Source of the DNA: Janibacter indicus
GTDB taxonomy: Bacteria > Actinomycetota > Actinomycetes > Actinomycetales > Dermatophilaceae
Length of the DNA stretch: 64,000 nucleotides
Reading direction: 5' to 3'
Assembly (NCBI RefSeq): GCF_900176385.1
Contig: NZ_FWXN01000006.1
Location: 186,001-250,000, forward strand
The notes below the pieces were generated by a model that made no database searches, had not been told where the DNA came from, and saw only the letters and a program-made list of their open reading frames with translations. Shown one piece after another: positions 41,181 to 50,114 of this stretch; positions within the stretch are counted from its first letter, which is position 1; the number at the start of each line of letters is the position of its first letter. The translations under genes and the position numbers were made by a program.

Positions 41181-42215
41181 ATGCGGATCGGACTCGTCGG
41201 CCTCGGCCGGATCGGCGCCTTCCACGCCGAGACCCTCGTCGGGCTGCCGGAGGTCGACACCCTCGTCATCACCGACGCCCGCGACGGCATCGCCGACGAG
41301 GTCGCCTCCCGGCTGCGGGCGGCCGGCTCGGGGGCGCAGGTCGAGGTCGTCGATCCTGACGCGCTGCTCGCCGCGAACCTCGACGGCCTCGTCGTCGCCA
41401 CCGCCACCAATGGTCACGCCGAGTGGATCCGCCGCGGTGTCGAAGGGGGCGTCCCCACCTTCTGCGAGAAGCCCGCTGCCGGCAGCCTCGACGAGACGAT
41501 CGAGCTGGCCCGTCTCGAGGCGAGCAGCGGGGTCCCGGTGCACATCGGGCACCAGCGGCGCTTCGACGTCGGCTTCCGCCGGGCGCAGGAGGCCGTCGCC
41601 TCCGGCGAGCTCGGCTTCGTCCACACGATCCGGGCCAACACCCACGACCAGGCGCCCCCGCCGGCGGAGTTCATCCCGACCTCGGGCGGCATCTTCCGCG
41701 ACTGCGGGGTCCACGACTTCGACGCGGTCCGCTTCGTCACCGGCCGCGAGATCGCGAGCGTCTACGCGGTGGGCGCCAACAAGGGCGCCAACAAGGGCGC
41801 CGACTTCTTCGCCGAGGCCGGCGACGTCGACACCGGGGCGGCGGTGCTCACCCTCGACGACGACACCCTCGTCCTGATGTCGACGACCCGCTACAACGGC
41901 GGCGGCCACGACGTGCGCATGGAGGTCATGGGCGAGCGCGGCACGATCACCGCCGGCCTCGACCACTCGCTGGCCATGGTGAGCGCCGAGCCGGACGTCG
42001 ACTTCCCCCGCGGCCCGCAGCGCTGGTCCTTCATGGAGCGCTTCCTGCCGGCCTACCGGGCCGAGCTCACCGCCTTCTTCGAGGTGGCCGCCGGCCGCCG
42101 CGAGAGCCCCTGCACGATCGCCGACGCGCTCGAGGCCTATCGCACCGCCGAGGCGTGCGAGCTCTCGCGCGCCGAGCGCCGCCCCGTCGCCATGACCGAG
42201 ATCCGAGGACTGTGA
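41181..42215 (+). CDS. iolG: Gfo/Idh/MocA oxidoreductase, inositol 2-dehydrogenase-like
   Basis: 344 residues from ATG 41181 with AAGGAGC upstream. RIGLVGLGRIGAFHAETL is the NAD-binding Rossmann motif, EKPAAG the conserved Lys-Pro, and GGIFRDCGVHDFDAVRF the catalytic D-x-x-x-H region. It should oxidise myo-inositol or a stereoisomer to an inosose. A 12-bp tandem repeat encodes GANKGANKGAD. It is close to the dehydrogenase at 58350 (RIGLIGLGRIGAFHADTL). First gene of the operon. Confidence 0.9.
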   Translation: MRIGLVGLGRIGAFHAETLVGLPEVDTLVITDARDGIADEVASRLRAAGSGAQVEVVDPDALLAANLDGLVVATATNGHAEWIRRGVEGGVPTFCEKPAAGSLDETIELARLEASSGVPVHIGHQRRFDVGFRRAQEAVASGELGFVHTIRANTHDQAPPPAEFIPTSGGIFRDCGVHDFDAVRFVTGREIASVYAVGANKGANKGADFFAEAGDVDTGAAVLTLDDDTLVLMSTTRYNGGGHDVRMEVMGERGTITAGLDHSLAMVSAEPDVDFPRGPQRWSFMERFLPAYRAELTAFFEVAAGRRESPCTIADALEAYRTAEACELSRAERRPVAMTEIRGL

Positions 42216-42217
42216 CC

Positions 42218-43201
42218 ATGATCGCCGCCACCACGCGCCCCCCGCTCACCGAGCGCATCGCCGCCGCCCCGATCTCCTGGGGCGTGTGCGAGGTCCCCGG
42301 CTGGGGCTGGCAGCACGAGCCGCCGACCGTGCTGACCCAGATGCGTGACCTCGGCATCGCGGCGACCGAGTTCGGGCCCGACGGGTTCCTCCCCGACGAC
42401 CCGCAGGCCAAGGCTGACACGCTGGCCGACTACGGACTGGCGGCGGTCGGGCAGTTCGTGCCGGTGGTCCTGCACGACCCGGCGATCGACCCCCTTCGCA
42501 CCGTCGAGACCGCGATGGCCGGCCTCGTCGCGGCCCGGGCGACCACGGTCGTCATCGCCGCCGCGACCGGCGCGGAGGGCTACGACGCCCGCCCCGAGCT
42601 CGACGAGCAGGGCTGGACCACGCTCTTGGCCAACCTCGACCGGATCGCCGATGCCGCTGCGGCGCAAGGCCTCACGGCCACGCTGCACCCGCACGTGGGG
42701 ACGATGGTCGAGTCCGGCGAGGAGACCGACCGGGTGCTCGCCGGCTCCCGCATCGGGCTCTGCCTCGACACCGGTCACCTGCTCATCGGCGGGGGTGACC
42801 CAGTGCGAGTCGCCCGGGAGCACCCGCAACGGATCGCCCACATGCACCTCAAGGACGTCGACCTCGCCTGGGCCCGCAAGGTGCAGGACGGCTCGGCCAG
42901 CTACACCGATGCCGTCGCGGCCGGCATGTACGTCGCCCTCGGTCGCGGTGACGTCGACATCGCCGCCATCGTCGCCTCCCTCGAGACCGCCGGCTACGGC
43001 GGCTGGTACGTCCTCGAGCAGGACACCGTCCTGGCCGGTGACCCCGCCGACCCCGTCACGCCGCAGGGGGCCGCGGACCCGGTCGCCGACGTGCGCGAGT
43101 CGGTGGGGTACCTGAGTGAGGTCGCGCGGGTGGTCGAGGGGTCTCGAGGCTCGTCGCAGAGCTCCTCGCACCTCGACCAGCGAGAGGGGGGGCTGGCCTG
43201 A
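42218..43201 (+). CDS. iolE: Inosose dehydratase-like TIM-barrel protein
   Basis: 327 residues, ATG 42218. The start APISWGVCEVPGWGWQ is the IolE signature; xylose-isomerase-type metal ligands appear in TEFGP, TLHPHVG, LCLDTGHLLIGG and the final LEQD. It dehydrates 2-keto-myo-inositol. The last ~20 residues (VVEGSRGSSQSSSHLDQREGGLA) are not family-like and are encoded by the palindromic repeat at 43131-43179, so the C-terminus was extended by a repeat insertion. The stop overlaps the next ATG by one base. Confidence 0.9.
   Translation: MIAATTRPPLTERIAAAPISWGVCEVPGWGWQHEPPTVLTQMRDLGIAATEFGPDGFLPDDPQAKADTLADYGLAAVGQFVPVVLHDPAIDPLRTVETAMAGLVAARATTVVIAAATGAEGYDARPELDEQGWTTLLANLDRIADAAAAQGLTATLHPHVGTMVESGEETDRVLAGSRIGLCLDTGHLLIGGGDPVRVAREHPQRIAHMHLKDVDLAWARKVQDGSASYTDAVAAGMYVALGRGDVDIAAIVASLETAGYGGWYVLEQDTVLAGDPADPVTPQGAADPVADVRESVGYLSEVARVVEGSRGSSQSSSHLDQREGGLA
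43131..43179. repeat. REP-like palindromic element inside the 3' end of iolE
   Basis: TGGTCGAGG (43131-43139) pairs with CCTCGACCA (43171-43179), with CGAGG/CCTCG inside. The sequence resembles intergenic palindromes I know from related actinobacteria. Here it is translated as the tail of the iolE product. Confidence 0.7.
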
Positions 43202-44163
43202 TGCACGACCTCATCACCATGGGCCGGACGGGGGTGGACATCTACCCCCTCGACCACGGGGTCCCGCTGGAGGAGGTGCGCACCTTCGAGAAGTTCCTCG
43301 GCGGGTCGGCGACCAATGTCGCCGTCGCCGCCGCGCGCCACGGCCGGTCGGCCGCCCTCATCACCAAGACGGGGGCCGACGCCTTCGGCCGCTACGTGCG
43401 CGCCGAGGCCGAGCGCCTCGGTGTCGCCGGTGACTTCATCACCCCGATCACTGGGGACGGGCCACCGACCCCGGTGACCTTCTGCGAGGTGCACCCGCCC
43501 GACGACTTCCCGCTGTACTTCTACCGCTACCCGACCGCGCCCGACCTCATGCTCACCGAGGAGGACCTGCCGCTCGAGGCGATCCGCGGCGCGCGGGTCT
43601 TCTGGACCACGGTCACCGGGCTGAGCGCCGAGCCCTCGCGGGCGACCCACCACGTGGCCTACGCCGCGCGTGGCCGGGCCGAGCACACCGTCCTCGACCT
43701 CGACTACCGGCCGATGTTCTGGGCCGATCCGAGCGAGGCGACCCACGAGGTCGGCCGCGCCCTGGAGCACGCGACCATCGCCGTCGGCAACCGCGAGGAG
43801 TGCTTGGTCGCCGTCGGCGAGACCGACCCCCAGCGCGCTGCCGACGCCCTGCTCGAGCGCGGACTCGAGCTGGCGATCGTCAAGCAGGGCCCCCGCGGGG
43901 TGCTCGCCGCGACCGCCGACGAGCGGGTGGAGTTTCCCCCCTTCGCCGTCGAGGTGGTCAACGGACTGGGTGCCGGTGACGCCTTCGGCGGGGCCCTCGT
44001 CCACGGGCTGCTCGAGGGCTGGGACCTGCGGCGGATCCTCGAGTTCGCCAACGTCGCGGGAGCGATCGTCGCCTCCCGGCTCGAGTGCAGCACCGCGATG
44101 CCCACGGTCGCCGAGGTCGAGGCCGGCCTGGCGACGTGGGCCACGAAGGGAGCCCGGGCATGA
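43201..44163 (+). CDS. iolC: 5-dehydro-2-deoxygluconokinase (PfkB family)
   Basis: 320 residues. LITMGRTGVDIYPLDHGVPLEEV is the IolC-specific start, GGSATNVAVAAARHG is PfkB motif 1, and VEVVNGLGAGDAFGGALVHGL is motif 2 with the catalytic Asp. It phosphorylates 2-deoxy-5-keto-gluconate to the substrate of the aldolase encoded next. ATGA overlap with the next gene and one-base overlap with the previous one. Confidence 0.95.
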   Translation: MHDLITMGRTGVDIYPLDHGVPLEEVRTFEKFLGGSATNVAVAAARHGRSAALITKTGADAFGRYVRAEAERLGVAGDFITPITGDGPPTPVTFCEVHPPDDFPLYFYRYPTAPDLMLTEEDLPLEAIRGARVFWTTVTGLSAEPSRATHHVAYAARGRAEHTVLDLDYRPMFWADPSEATHEVGRALEHATIAVGNREECLVAVGETDPQRAADALLERGLELAIVKQGPRGVLAATADERVEFPPFAVEVVNGLGAGDAFGGALVHGLLEGWDLRRILEFANVAGAIVASRLECSTAMPTVAEVEAGLATWATKGARA

Positions 44164-45080
44164 GCACGCAGCCGGTCACCGGGGCGACGCGCCCCGTCGC
44201 GGTCGACATCGCCGACATCACCGGCACCCGGGCCACCGACCCCGGCGCGATCGCCCGCGGCTGGGCCGCCCGCACCCGACGCCCGCTCCTCGCCGACGAC
44301 GGCCGGATGCTCCTCGTCGCCGCCGACCACCCGGCCCGCGGCGCCCTGGGCGTGCGGGGTCAGGCGATGGCCATGGCCTCGCGCTCGGACCTGCTGCGCC
44401 GCCTGGCCACCGCGCTGTCGCGGCCGGGCGTCGACGGGGTGCTGGGCACCCCCGACGTCCTCGACGACCTGCTGCTCATGGGGGCGCTCGAGGGCAAGGT
44501 CGCCATCGGGTCGATGAACCGCGGTGGCCTGCAGGGCTCCTCCTTCGAGTTCGACGACCGCTTCACCGGCCACACGGCCGCCGAGATCGTCGCCCGCGGC
44601 ATCGACGGCGGCAAGATGCTCACCCGCATCGACCTCGACGACCCGGCGAGCGTCGCCACCCTCGAGGCGAGTGCCCGGGCGGTCACCGAGCTCGCCGCGC
44701 ACTCGACCATGGCGATGGTCGAGCCCTTCTGGTCGACCCGTCGCGACGGCAAGGTCGTCAACCTCCTCGACCCCGACTCGACGATCCGCTCGATCACCGT
44801 CGCCTCCGGGCTCGGCGCCACGAGCGCGTACACCTGGCTCAAGCTGCCCGTCGTCGACGAGCTGGAGCGGGTCATGGACGCCACGACCCTGCCCTCGCTG
44901 CTCCTCGGCGGCGACCCCCAGGGCGACCCCCGCGACACCTACGCCTCATGGGGCCGCTCGCTGACCCTCCCGCAGGTGCGCGGGCTCGTCGTCGGGCGCG
45001 CCCTGCTCTACCCGCCCGACGGCGACGTCGCGACCGCCGTCGACATCGCCGCCGACCTCGTCCACGGAGGCGCCGCATGA
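44160..45080 (+). CDS. Cgl0159-type (beta/alpha)8 aldolase, probable IolJ function
   Basis: 306 residues from ATG 44160. MLLVAADHPARGALGV opens a class I aldolase-like barrel; LLLMGALEGKVAIGSMNRGGL, KMLTRIDLDD and ASGLGATSAYTWLKLPVV (Lys candidate for the Schiff base) follow. The family is common in actinobacterial inositol clusters. In this pathway, cleavage of 5-keto-2-deoxygluconate-6-phosphate into DHAP and malonate semialdehyde is otherwise missing from the cluster, so it is the best aldolase candidate. Confidence 0.85.
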   Translation: MSTQPVTGATRPVAVDIADITGTRATDPGAIARGWAARTRRPLLADDGRMLLVAADHPARGALGVRGQAMAMASRSDLLRRLATALSRPGVDGVLGTPDVLDDLLLMGALEGKVAIGSMNRGGLQGSSFEFDDRFTGHTAAEIVARGIDGGKMLTRIDLDDPASVATLEASARAVTELAAHSTMAMVEPFWSTRRDGKVVNLLDPDSTIRSITVASGLGATSAYTWLKLPVVDELERVMDATTLPSLLLGGDPQGDPRDTYASWGRSLTLPQVRGLVVGRALLYPPDGDVATAVDIAADLVHGGAA

Positions 45081-46051
45081 GCCACGCCCCTCGCACCGGA
45101 GCCGACAACGACCGGTGGTACCTCCCCTTCGCGCCGAAGGGAGGTGCCTGGGCCGTCGAGGTCACCGACGAGATCGACGGCTGGCAGCACACCAGCCTGC
45201 GGGTGGCCGTGCTCGCGCCGGGTGCGTCCGTCGGCCACCGGCTCGACGGTCAGGAGGCGCTCGTCGTGCCGCTCGTCGGCGGGGTGAGCGTGACCGTTGA
45301 CGGCGCCGAGCACGTGCTGGCCGGTCGCCCGAGCGTCTTCGCTGGCCCCACCGACGTGCTCTACGCCCCTGCGGGGACAGCCCTGGAGCTGACCAACACC
45401 GGCGCCGCAGAGGCGCGCGTCGCGGTCTGCGGCGCCCGGGTCGACGACCCGAGCGGTGGGGGCCGCGAGGTCGCCGTGCTCGGCGCCGACGGGGTGCCCG
45501 TCGAGCAGCGCGGAGCGGGGGCGTGCCGCCGCGAGGTGCGCGGTCTCGGCATGCTCGACACGCTGCCGGGCGCCGAGCAGATCCTCGTCTGCGAGGTCGT
45601 GACGCCTGCCGCCGGCTGGTCCTCCTACCCGCCGCACAAGCACGACACCGACCGGCCCGGTCAGGAGAGCGAGCTGGAGGAGATCTACTACTTCGAGACC
45701 CAGTCCGTCGGTGACGCCGACGCTGGGCGGGCGCCGCTCACCCGGGGCACCGACCGCGAGGACGGCCGCCAGCCCGTCGGCTACCAGCAGGTCTACGGAG
45801 CGGAGGGGCGACCCATCGACGTGCTCGTCGAGGTGGCCACCGGTGACACCGTGCTCGTCCCGCACGGCTGGCACGGCCCTGCGATGGCCGCGCCCGACGC
45901 CGACCTCTACTACCTCAACGTCATGGCCGGCCCCGGCCCCGAGCGGGCCTGGCTGATCTGCGACGACCCGGCGCACGGCGCGATCCGGGAGACCTGGGCC
46001 CTTCGAGACAGTCGCTGCGCGACTTCCTCAGGAACCGAGGAGGCGCGATGA
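45077..46051 (+). CDS. iolB: 5-deoxy-glucuronate isomerase
   Basis: 324 residues, ATG overlapping the aldolase stop. Bicupin fold with metal ligands in YPPHKHD, ELEEIYYFE and VPHGWHGP, as in KduI/IolB. It converts 5-deoxy-glucuronate to 2-deoxy-5-keto-gluconate. The last ~15 residues (LRDSRCATSSGTEEAR) come from the repeat at 45997-46036 rather than the family. ATGA overlap with iolD. Confidence 0.93.
   Translation: MSHAPRTGADNDRWYLPFAPKGGAWAVEVTDEIDGWQHTSLRVAVLAPGASVGHRLDGQEALVVPLVGGVSVTVDGAEHVLAGRPSVFAGPTDVLYAPAGTALELTNTGAAEARVAVCGARVDDPSGGGREVAVLGADGVPVEQRGAGACRREVRGLGMLDTLPGAEQILVCEVVTPAAGWSSYPPHKHDTDRPGQESELEEIYYFETQSVGDADAGRAPLTRGTDREDGRQPVGYQQVYGAEGRPIDVLVEVATGDTVLVPHGWHGPAMAAPDADLYYLNVMAGPGPERAWLICDDPAHGAIRETWALRDSRCATSSGTEEAR
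45997..46036. repeat. REP-like palindromic element inside the 3' end of iolB
   Basis: Begins GGCCCTTCGAG and ends TCCTCAGGAACC, with a perfect central hairpin GTCGC-TGC-GCGAC (46011-46023). It matches a widespread actinobacterial intergenic palindrome form (CCCTTCGAGAC...CTCAGGGACC). Translated as the iolB tail. Confidence 0.7.
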
Positions 46052-48012
46052 CGACCGTGCGGTTGACCGTGGCGCAGGCGGTGGTGCGCTTCCTCGGCGC
46101 GCAGTGGAGCGAGCGCGACGGGGAGCGCCAGCGCCTCTTCGCCGGGGTGCTCGGCATCTTCGGCCACGGCAACGTGGCCGGCGTCGGCCAGGCCCTGCTC
46201 CAGGAGGAGCTCGCCGCCGGCGAGGGCGGGCCCGCGCTGCCCTACGTGCTCGCCCGCAACGAGCAGGCGATGGTCCACACCTCCGTCGCCTACGCCAAGC
46301 AGCGCGACCGGCTCCAGACCTGGGCGTGCACCGCCTCGGTCGGCCCCGGCAGCACCAACATGCTCACCGGAGCCGCGCTCGCGACGATCAACCGGCTGCC
46401 GGTGCTCCTCCTGCCGAGCTCGACCTTCGCCACCCGGGCCGCGGGGCCGCTGCTGCAGGAGCTCGAGCAGCCGCACGGCGGCGACCTCACCGTCAACGAC
46501 GCCTTCCGCCCGCTCTCGCGCTTCTACGACGAGGTGCGCCGGCCCGAGCAGCTGCCGGCGATCCTCCTCGCCGCGATGCGGGTGCTCACCGACCCAGCCG
46601 AGACCGGCGCGGTGACGGTCTCGCTGCCGCAGGACGTGCAGGCCGAGGCCTTCGACTGGCCGGTCGAGCTCTTCGCCGAGCGCACCCACCACATCGCCCG
46701 GCCGCCGGCCGAGGCCTCGCGGATCGCGGCCGCCGCCGAGATCATCCGCTCGGCGCAGCGCCCGATGATCGTCGCCGGCGGTGGGGTGCACTACTCCGGC
46801 GCAGAGGACGCCCTCGCCGCGCTGTGCGAGGCGACCGGGATTCCCGTCGGCGAGACGCAGGCGGGCAAGGGGTCGCTCCTCCACGGCCACCCGCAGCTCC
46901 TCGGAGCGGTCGGGTCGACCGGCACGACGGCCGCCAATGCCGTTGCGGCGCAGGCCGATGTCGTCATCGGCATCGGCACCCGCTACCAGGACTTCACGAC
47001 GGCGAGCCGGACCGCCTTCGCCGCCGACGGGGTGCGCTTCGTCAACCTCAACATCACCCCCTTCGACGCGGTGAAGCACTCCGGCCTGACCGTCGTCGGT
47101 GACGCCCGCGAGGCGATCACGGCCCTGACCGCCGCCCTCGACGGCTGGTCCGTCGCCGACGACCACCGGCAGGAGCAGGCCCGGCTGTGGGCGGAGTGGG
47201 ACGCGCAGGTCGAGGCGGCGCACCACCCGTCGCCCGAGGTCACCGATGCGCTCGCCGACGGGCTGCTCACCCAGGGCGAGGTGCTGGGACTGGTCAACGA
47301 GCTCTCCGACGCGCGCGACGTCGTGCTCTGCGCGGCCGGGTCGATGCCCGGCGACCTGCACAAGACGTGGCGGGTGCGCGACCGGCGCGGCTACCACGTC
47401 GAGTACGGCTACTCCTGCATGGGCTACGAGGTGCCCGCCTCCATCGGCATCCGGTGGGCCGACCCGACCCGTGAGGTCTGGGCGATGGTCGGCGACGGCG
47501 GCTACCTGATGATGCCGACCGAGCTCGTCACGGCCGTGCAGGAGCGGACCAAGGTCATCGTCGTGCTCGTGCAGAACCACGGCTTCCACTCCATCGGGTC
47601 GCTGTCGGCCTCGCTCGGCAGCCAGCGCTACGGCACCGCCTACCGGGCCCGGGGCGACGGGGGCCGCCTCGACGGCGACCGGCTGCCCGTCGACCTCGCC
47701 GCCAATGCCCGCTCGCTCGGCGCGCACGTCATCGAGGTGCACGACCGGGCGGGCCTCGAGGCCGCCATCCGCGAGGCCAAGGCGGCCCCGGCCGACGGCG
47801 GACCCGTCGTCATCCACGTCGAGACCGACCCCATGGTCTTCGGGCCCGACTCGCGCTCGTGGTGGGACGTGCCCGTCGGCGAGGTGAGCGAGCTCGAGAG
47901 CACCCGCGCCGCGCGGGCCGAGTACGAGCAGGCGAAGTCCCGGCAACGAACGCATCTCGCCCCGGCGGATCTCCCGCCGTCCGGCACACCGGACAGCGAC
48001 ACTCACAACTGA
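46048..48012 (+). CDS. iolD: 3D-(3,5/4)-trihydroxycyclohexane-1,2-dione hydrolase
   Basis: 654 residues. Thiamine-diphosphate enzyme: the N-terminal Pyr domain has the catalytic Glu region (ALPYVLARNEQAMVHTSVAYAKQ), and the C-terminal PP domain has EYGYSCMGYEVPASIG and the GDG...N-type cofactor motif (MVGDGGYLMMPTELVTAVQERTKVIVVLVQNHGFHSI). Length equals the family. It opens the inositol ring to 5-deoxy-glucuronate. A hairpin follows at 48021-48039 before the transporter genes. Confidence 0.96.
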   Translation: MTTVRLTVAQAVVRFLGAQWSERDGERQRLFAGVLGIFGHGNVAGVGQALLQEELAAGEGGPALPYVLARNEQAMVHTSVAYAKQRDRLQTWACTASVGPGSTNMLTGAALATINRLPVLLLPSSTFATRAAGPLLQELEQPHGGDLTVNDAFRPLSRFYDEVRRPEQLPAILLAAMRVLTDPAETGAVTVSLPQDVQAEAFDWPVELFAERTHHIARPPAEASRIAAAAEIIRSAQRPMIVAGGGVHYSGAEDALAALCEATGIPVGETQAGKGSLLHGHPQLLGAVGSTGTTAANAVAAQADVVIGIGTRYQDFTTASRTAFAADGVRFVNLNITPFDAVKHSGLTVVGDAREAITALTAALDGWSVADDHRQEQARLWAEWDAQVEAAHHPSPEVTDALADGLLTQGEVLGLVNELSDARDVVLCAAGSMPGDLHKTWRVRDRRGYHVEYGYSCMGYEVPASIGIRWADPTREVWAMVGDGGYLMMPTELVTAVQERTKVIVVLVQNHGFHSIGSLSASLGSQRYGTAYRARGDGGRLDGDRLPVDLAANARSLGAHVIEVHDRAGLEAAIREAKAAPADGGPVVIHVETDPMVFGPDSRSWWDVPVGEVSELESTRAARAEYEQAKSRQRTHLAPADLPPSGTPDSDTHN

Positions 48013-48020
48013 ATCGAAGC

Positions 48021-48039
48021 CGGCGCCACCCGGGCGCCG
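48021..48039 (+). terminator. Intra-operon hairpin between iolD and the transporter genes
   Basis: CGGCGCC-ACCCG-GGCGCCG, 7-bp stem and 5-nt loop; an alternative CCGCTCC/GGAGCGG pairing overlaps it (48037-48067). It could attenuate transcription or protect the upstream mRNA. Confidence 0.4.
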
Positions 48040-48091
48040 CTCCCCGACGTCCCCCGCAACGGAGCGGGAGAGATGAAGAAAGGCTGGACCC

Positions 48092-49066
48092 ATGTCCCGT
48101 ATCACCCGCGTCAGCGTCGTCGCGACATCGGCCGTGGCCGCTCTCGCCCTGGCTGCCTGCTCCTCCTCCTCCGGGGGCAAGCAGACGGACGAGGGAGGCG
48201 GCGGTGGCGGTGGCGGCGTCGACACCCCTGAGATGACGGTCGCCTTCATCACCCACGCCGAGCCCGGAGACACCTTCTGGGACCAGGTCCGTGCGGGGGC
48301 CGAGGACGCCGCGAAGAAGAACAACGTCAAGCTCGAGTACACCGCCAACCCCGAGGGGGCCGGGCAGTCCAACCTCGTCCAGCAGGCCACGGACAAGAAG
48401 GTCGACGGCATCGCCGTCACCCTCGCCAAGCCCGAGGCGATGAAGGGCAATGTCGAGAAGGCCGTCGCCGCCGACATCCCCGTCGTCGCGCTCAACGCGG
48501 GCATGGACGACTGGAAGGAGATGGGCGCGCTGTCCTTCTTCGGCCAGGACGACGAGCTCGCCGGCGAGGCCGCCGGTGAGCGGCTCACGGAGGAAAAGGC
48601 GGGCACGACCCTCTGCGTCATCCAGGAGCAGGGCCACGTCGGCCTCGAGTCCCGGTGCAAGGGCGTCGCCGCGACCTTCGACAAGTCGGAGAAGATCTAC
48701 GTCAAGGGCACCGACACCGCCAACGTCCAGTCGACGATCACCGCCAAGCTGCAGCAGGACAAGGACATCACCCACGTCCTGACGCTCGGGGCCCCCTTCG
48801 CCCTCATCGCCCAGAAGTCCGTCGACGAGGCCGGCAGCAAGGCCAAGGTCGCGACCTTCGACCTCAACGACGAGGCGCTGCAGCAGATCAAGGACGGCAA
48901 CATCGAGTGGGCCGTCGACCAGCAGCCCTACGTCCAGGGCTACCAGGCCGTCGACTCGCTGTGGCTGCGCGTCAACAAGGGCGCGTCCGTCGGCGGTGGC
49001 GAGCCGAGCTTCACCGGCCCCGCCTTCGTCGATGACAAGAACGTCGATCTGCTGCTCGAGGACTGA
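48092..49066 (+). CDS. Sugar (inositol) ABC transporter substrate-binding lipoprotein
   Basis: 324 residues. Signal peptide with lipobox ALAAC (Cys ~23) and a Gly-rich linker, then a type I periplasmic-binding fold (MTVAFITHAEPGDTFWDQVRAGAEDAAKK, VDGIAVTLAKPEAM, VVALNAG, FDLNDEALQQIKDG, QQPYVQGYQAVDSLWL), as in ribose/inositol binding proteins. Position inside the inositol regulon makes inositol the likely ligand. Confidence 0.92.
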   Translation: MSRITRVSVVATSAVAALALAACSSSSGGKQTDEGGGGGGGGVDTPEMTVAFITHAEPGDTFWDQVRAGAEDAAKKNNVKLEYTANPEGAGQSNLVQQATDKKVDGIAVTLAKPEAMKGNVEKAVAADIPVVALNAGMDDWKEMGALSFFGQDDELAGEAAGERLTEEKAGTTLCVIQEQGHVGLESRCKGVAATFDKSEKIYVKGTDTANVQSTITAKLQQDKDITHVLTLGAPFALIAQKSVDEAGSKAKVATFDLNDEALQQIKDGNIEWAVDQQPYVQGYQAVDSLWLRVNKGASVGGGEPSFTGPAFVDDKNVDLLLED

Positions 49067-49073
49067 TCCACCG

Positions 49074-50114
49074 ATGACCGCACCTTCGATCGCCCCCGAG
49101 GCCGATGACCGGGTCGTGGCGAAGGGGAGGATGGGCCTCCTCTTCGCCCGACCGGAGGTCGGGGCCCTCATCGGGGCCCTGGCCGTCATGGCCCTCTTCC
49201 TCGCCGTCGCCCCGTCCTTCCGCAGCCTGGGCAACACCGGCACGATCCTCTACGAGGCCTCGGCCATCGGGATCATGGCCGTCGGCGTCTCGCTGCTCAT
49301 GGTCGGTGGCGAGTTCGACCTGTCGACCGGTGTCGCCGCCACCGCGTCGGGCATCTGCGCGGCCCTCACGGCGTGGAACTTCGGGCTCAACGTCTGGATG
49401 GGGGTGATCGCGGCCCTCGTCTTCTCGCTCGCCGTCGGTGCCTTCAACGGCTGGCTGCTCATGCGCACCGGGCTGCCGAGCTTCCTCGTGACGCTCGGGA
49501 CCTTCTTCGTCCTCCAGGGCGCCAACCTCGCGGTCACCCGACTCGTCGGTGGGACCGTCTCGACGCCGACGATCTCGGACATGGACGGCTTCGAGTCGGC
49601 CCAGCGGGTCTTCGCGTGGAGCGTGTCGATCGGGCCGGTCAACATCAAGGCCCTCGTCGTCTACTGGCTCGTCATGGTCGTCATCGGCGCCCTCGTCCTG
49701 CAGCGCACGCGCATCGGCAACTGGATCTTCGCCGTCGGTGGTGACGCCGACGCCGCCCGCGCCGTCGGTGTCCCCGTCAAGGCGGTGAAGATCGGGCTCT
49801 TCATGACCGTCGGCTTCTGCGCGTGGATGCTCGGCATGCACCTGCTCTTCAACTACCAGGTGATGCAGTCCGGCGAGGGTGTCGGCAACGAGTTCATCTA
49901 CATCATCGCCGCGGTGGTCGGTGGCTGCCTGCTCACCGGTGGCTACGGCTCGGTCGTCGGTGCGGCCCTCGGCGCGCTGATCTTCGGCATGACCCGCCTG
50001 GGCATCAACTACGCGGGGTGGAACGTCGACTGGTTCTACACCTTCCTCGGCGCGATGCTCCTGCTCGCCACCCTGGTCAACCTCTACGTCAAGAAGAAGG
50101 CGGATGCGCGATGA
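49074..50114 (+). CDS. Sugar (inositol) ABC transporter permease
   Basis: 346 residues from ATG 49074. About ten transmembrane helices of the RbsC/BPD_transp_2 type, with GVSLLMVGGEFDLSTGVAATASG and VVGGCLLTGGYGSVVGAALGALIFG as family motifs. One permease gene only, so a homodimer is expected. ATGA overlap to the ATPase gene. Confidence 0.94.
   Translation: MTAPSIAPEADDRVVAKGRMGLLFARPEVGALIGALAVMALFLAVAPSFRSLGNTGTILYEASAIGIMAVGVSLLMVGGEFDLSTGVAATASGICAALTAWNFGLNVWMGVIAALVFSLAVGAFNGWLLMRTGLPSFLVTLGTFFVLQGANLAVTRLVGGTVSTPTISDMDGFESAQRVFAWSVSIGPVNIKALVVYWLVMVVIGALVLQRTRIGNWIFAVGGDADAARAVGVPVKAVKIGLFMTVGFCAWMLGMHLLFNYQVMQSGEGVGNEFIYIIAAVVGGCLLTGGYGSVVGAALGALIFGMTRLGINYAGWNVDWFYTFLGAMLLLATLVNLYVKKKADAR

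Noticed and set aside
41774-41806. 12-bp tandem repeat ggcgccaacaag
   Set aside because: In-frame, adds four residues to a surface loop of the dehydrogenase; no sign of wider importance.
45077-46051. Possible frameshift at the end of iolB because the tail is not family-like
   Set aside because: The tail is explained by the in-frame palindromic element at 45997-46036; no other frame restores a family C-terminus.
45910-48684. 924-codon minus-strand frame
   Set aside because: Antisense to iolB, iolD and the binding-protein gene, which all have full family motifs.
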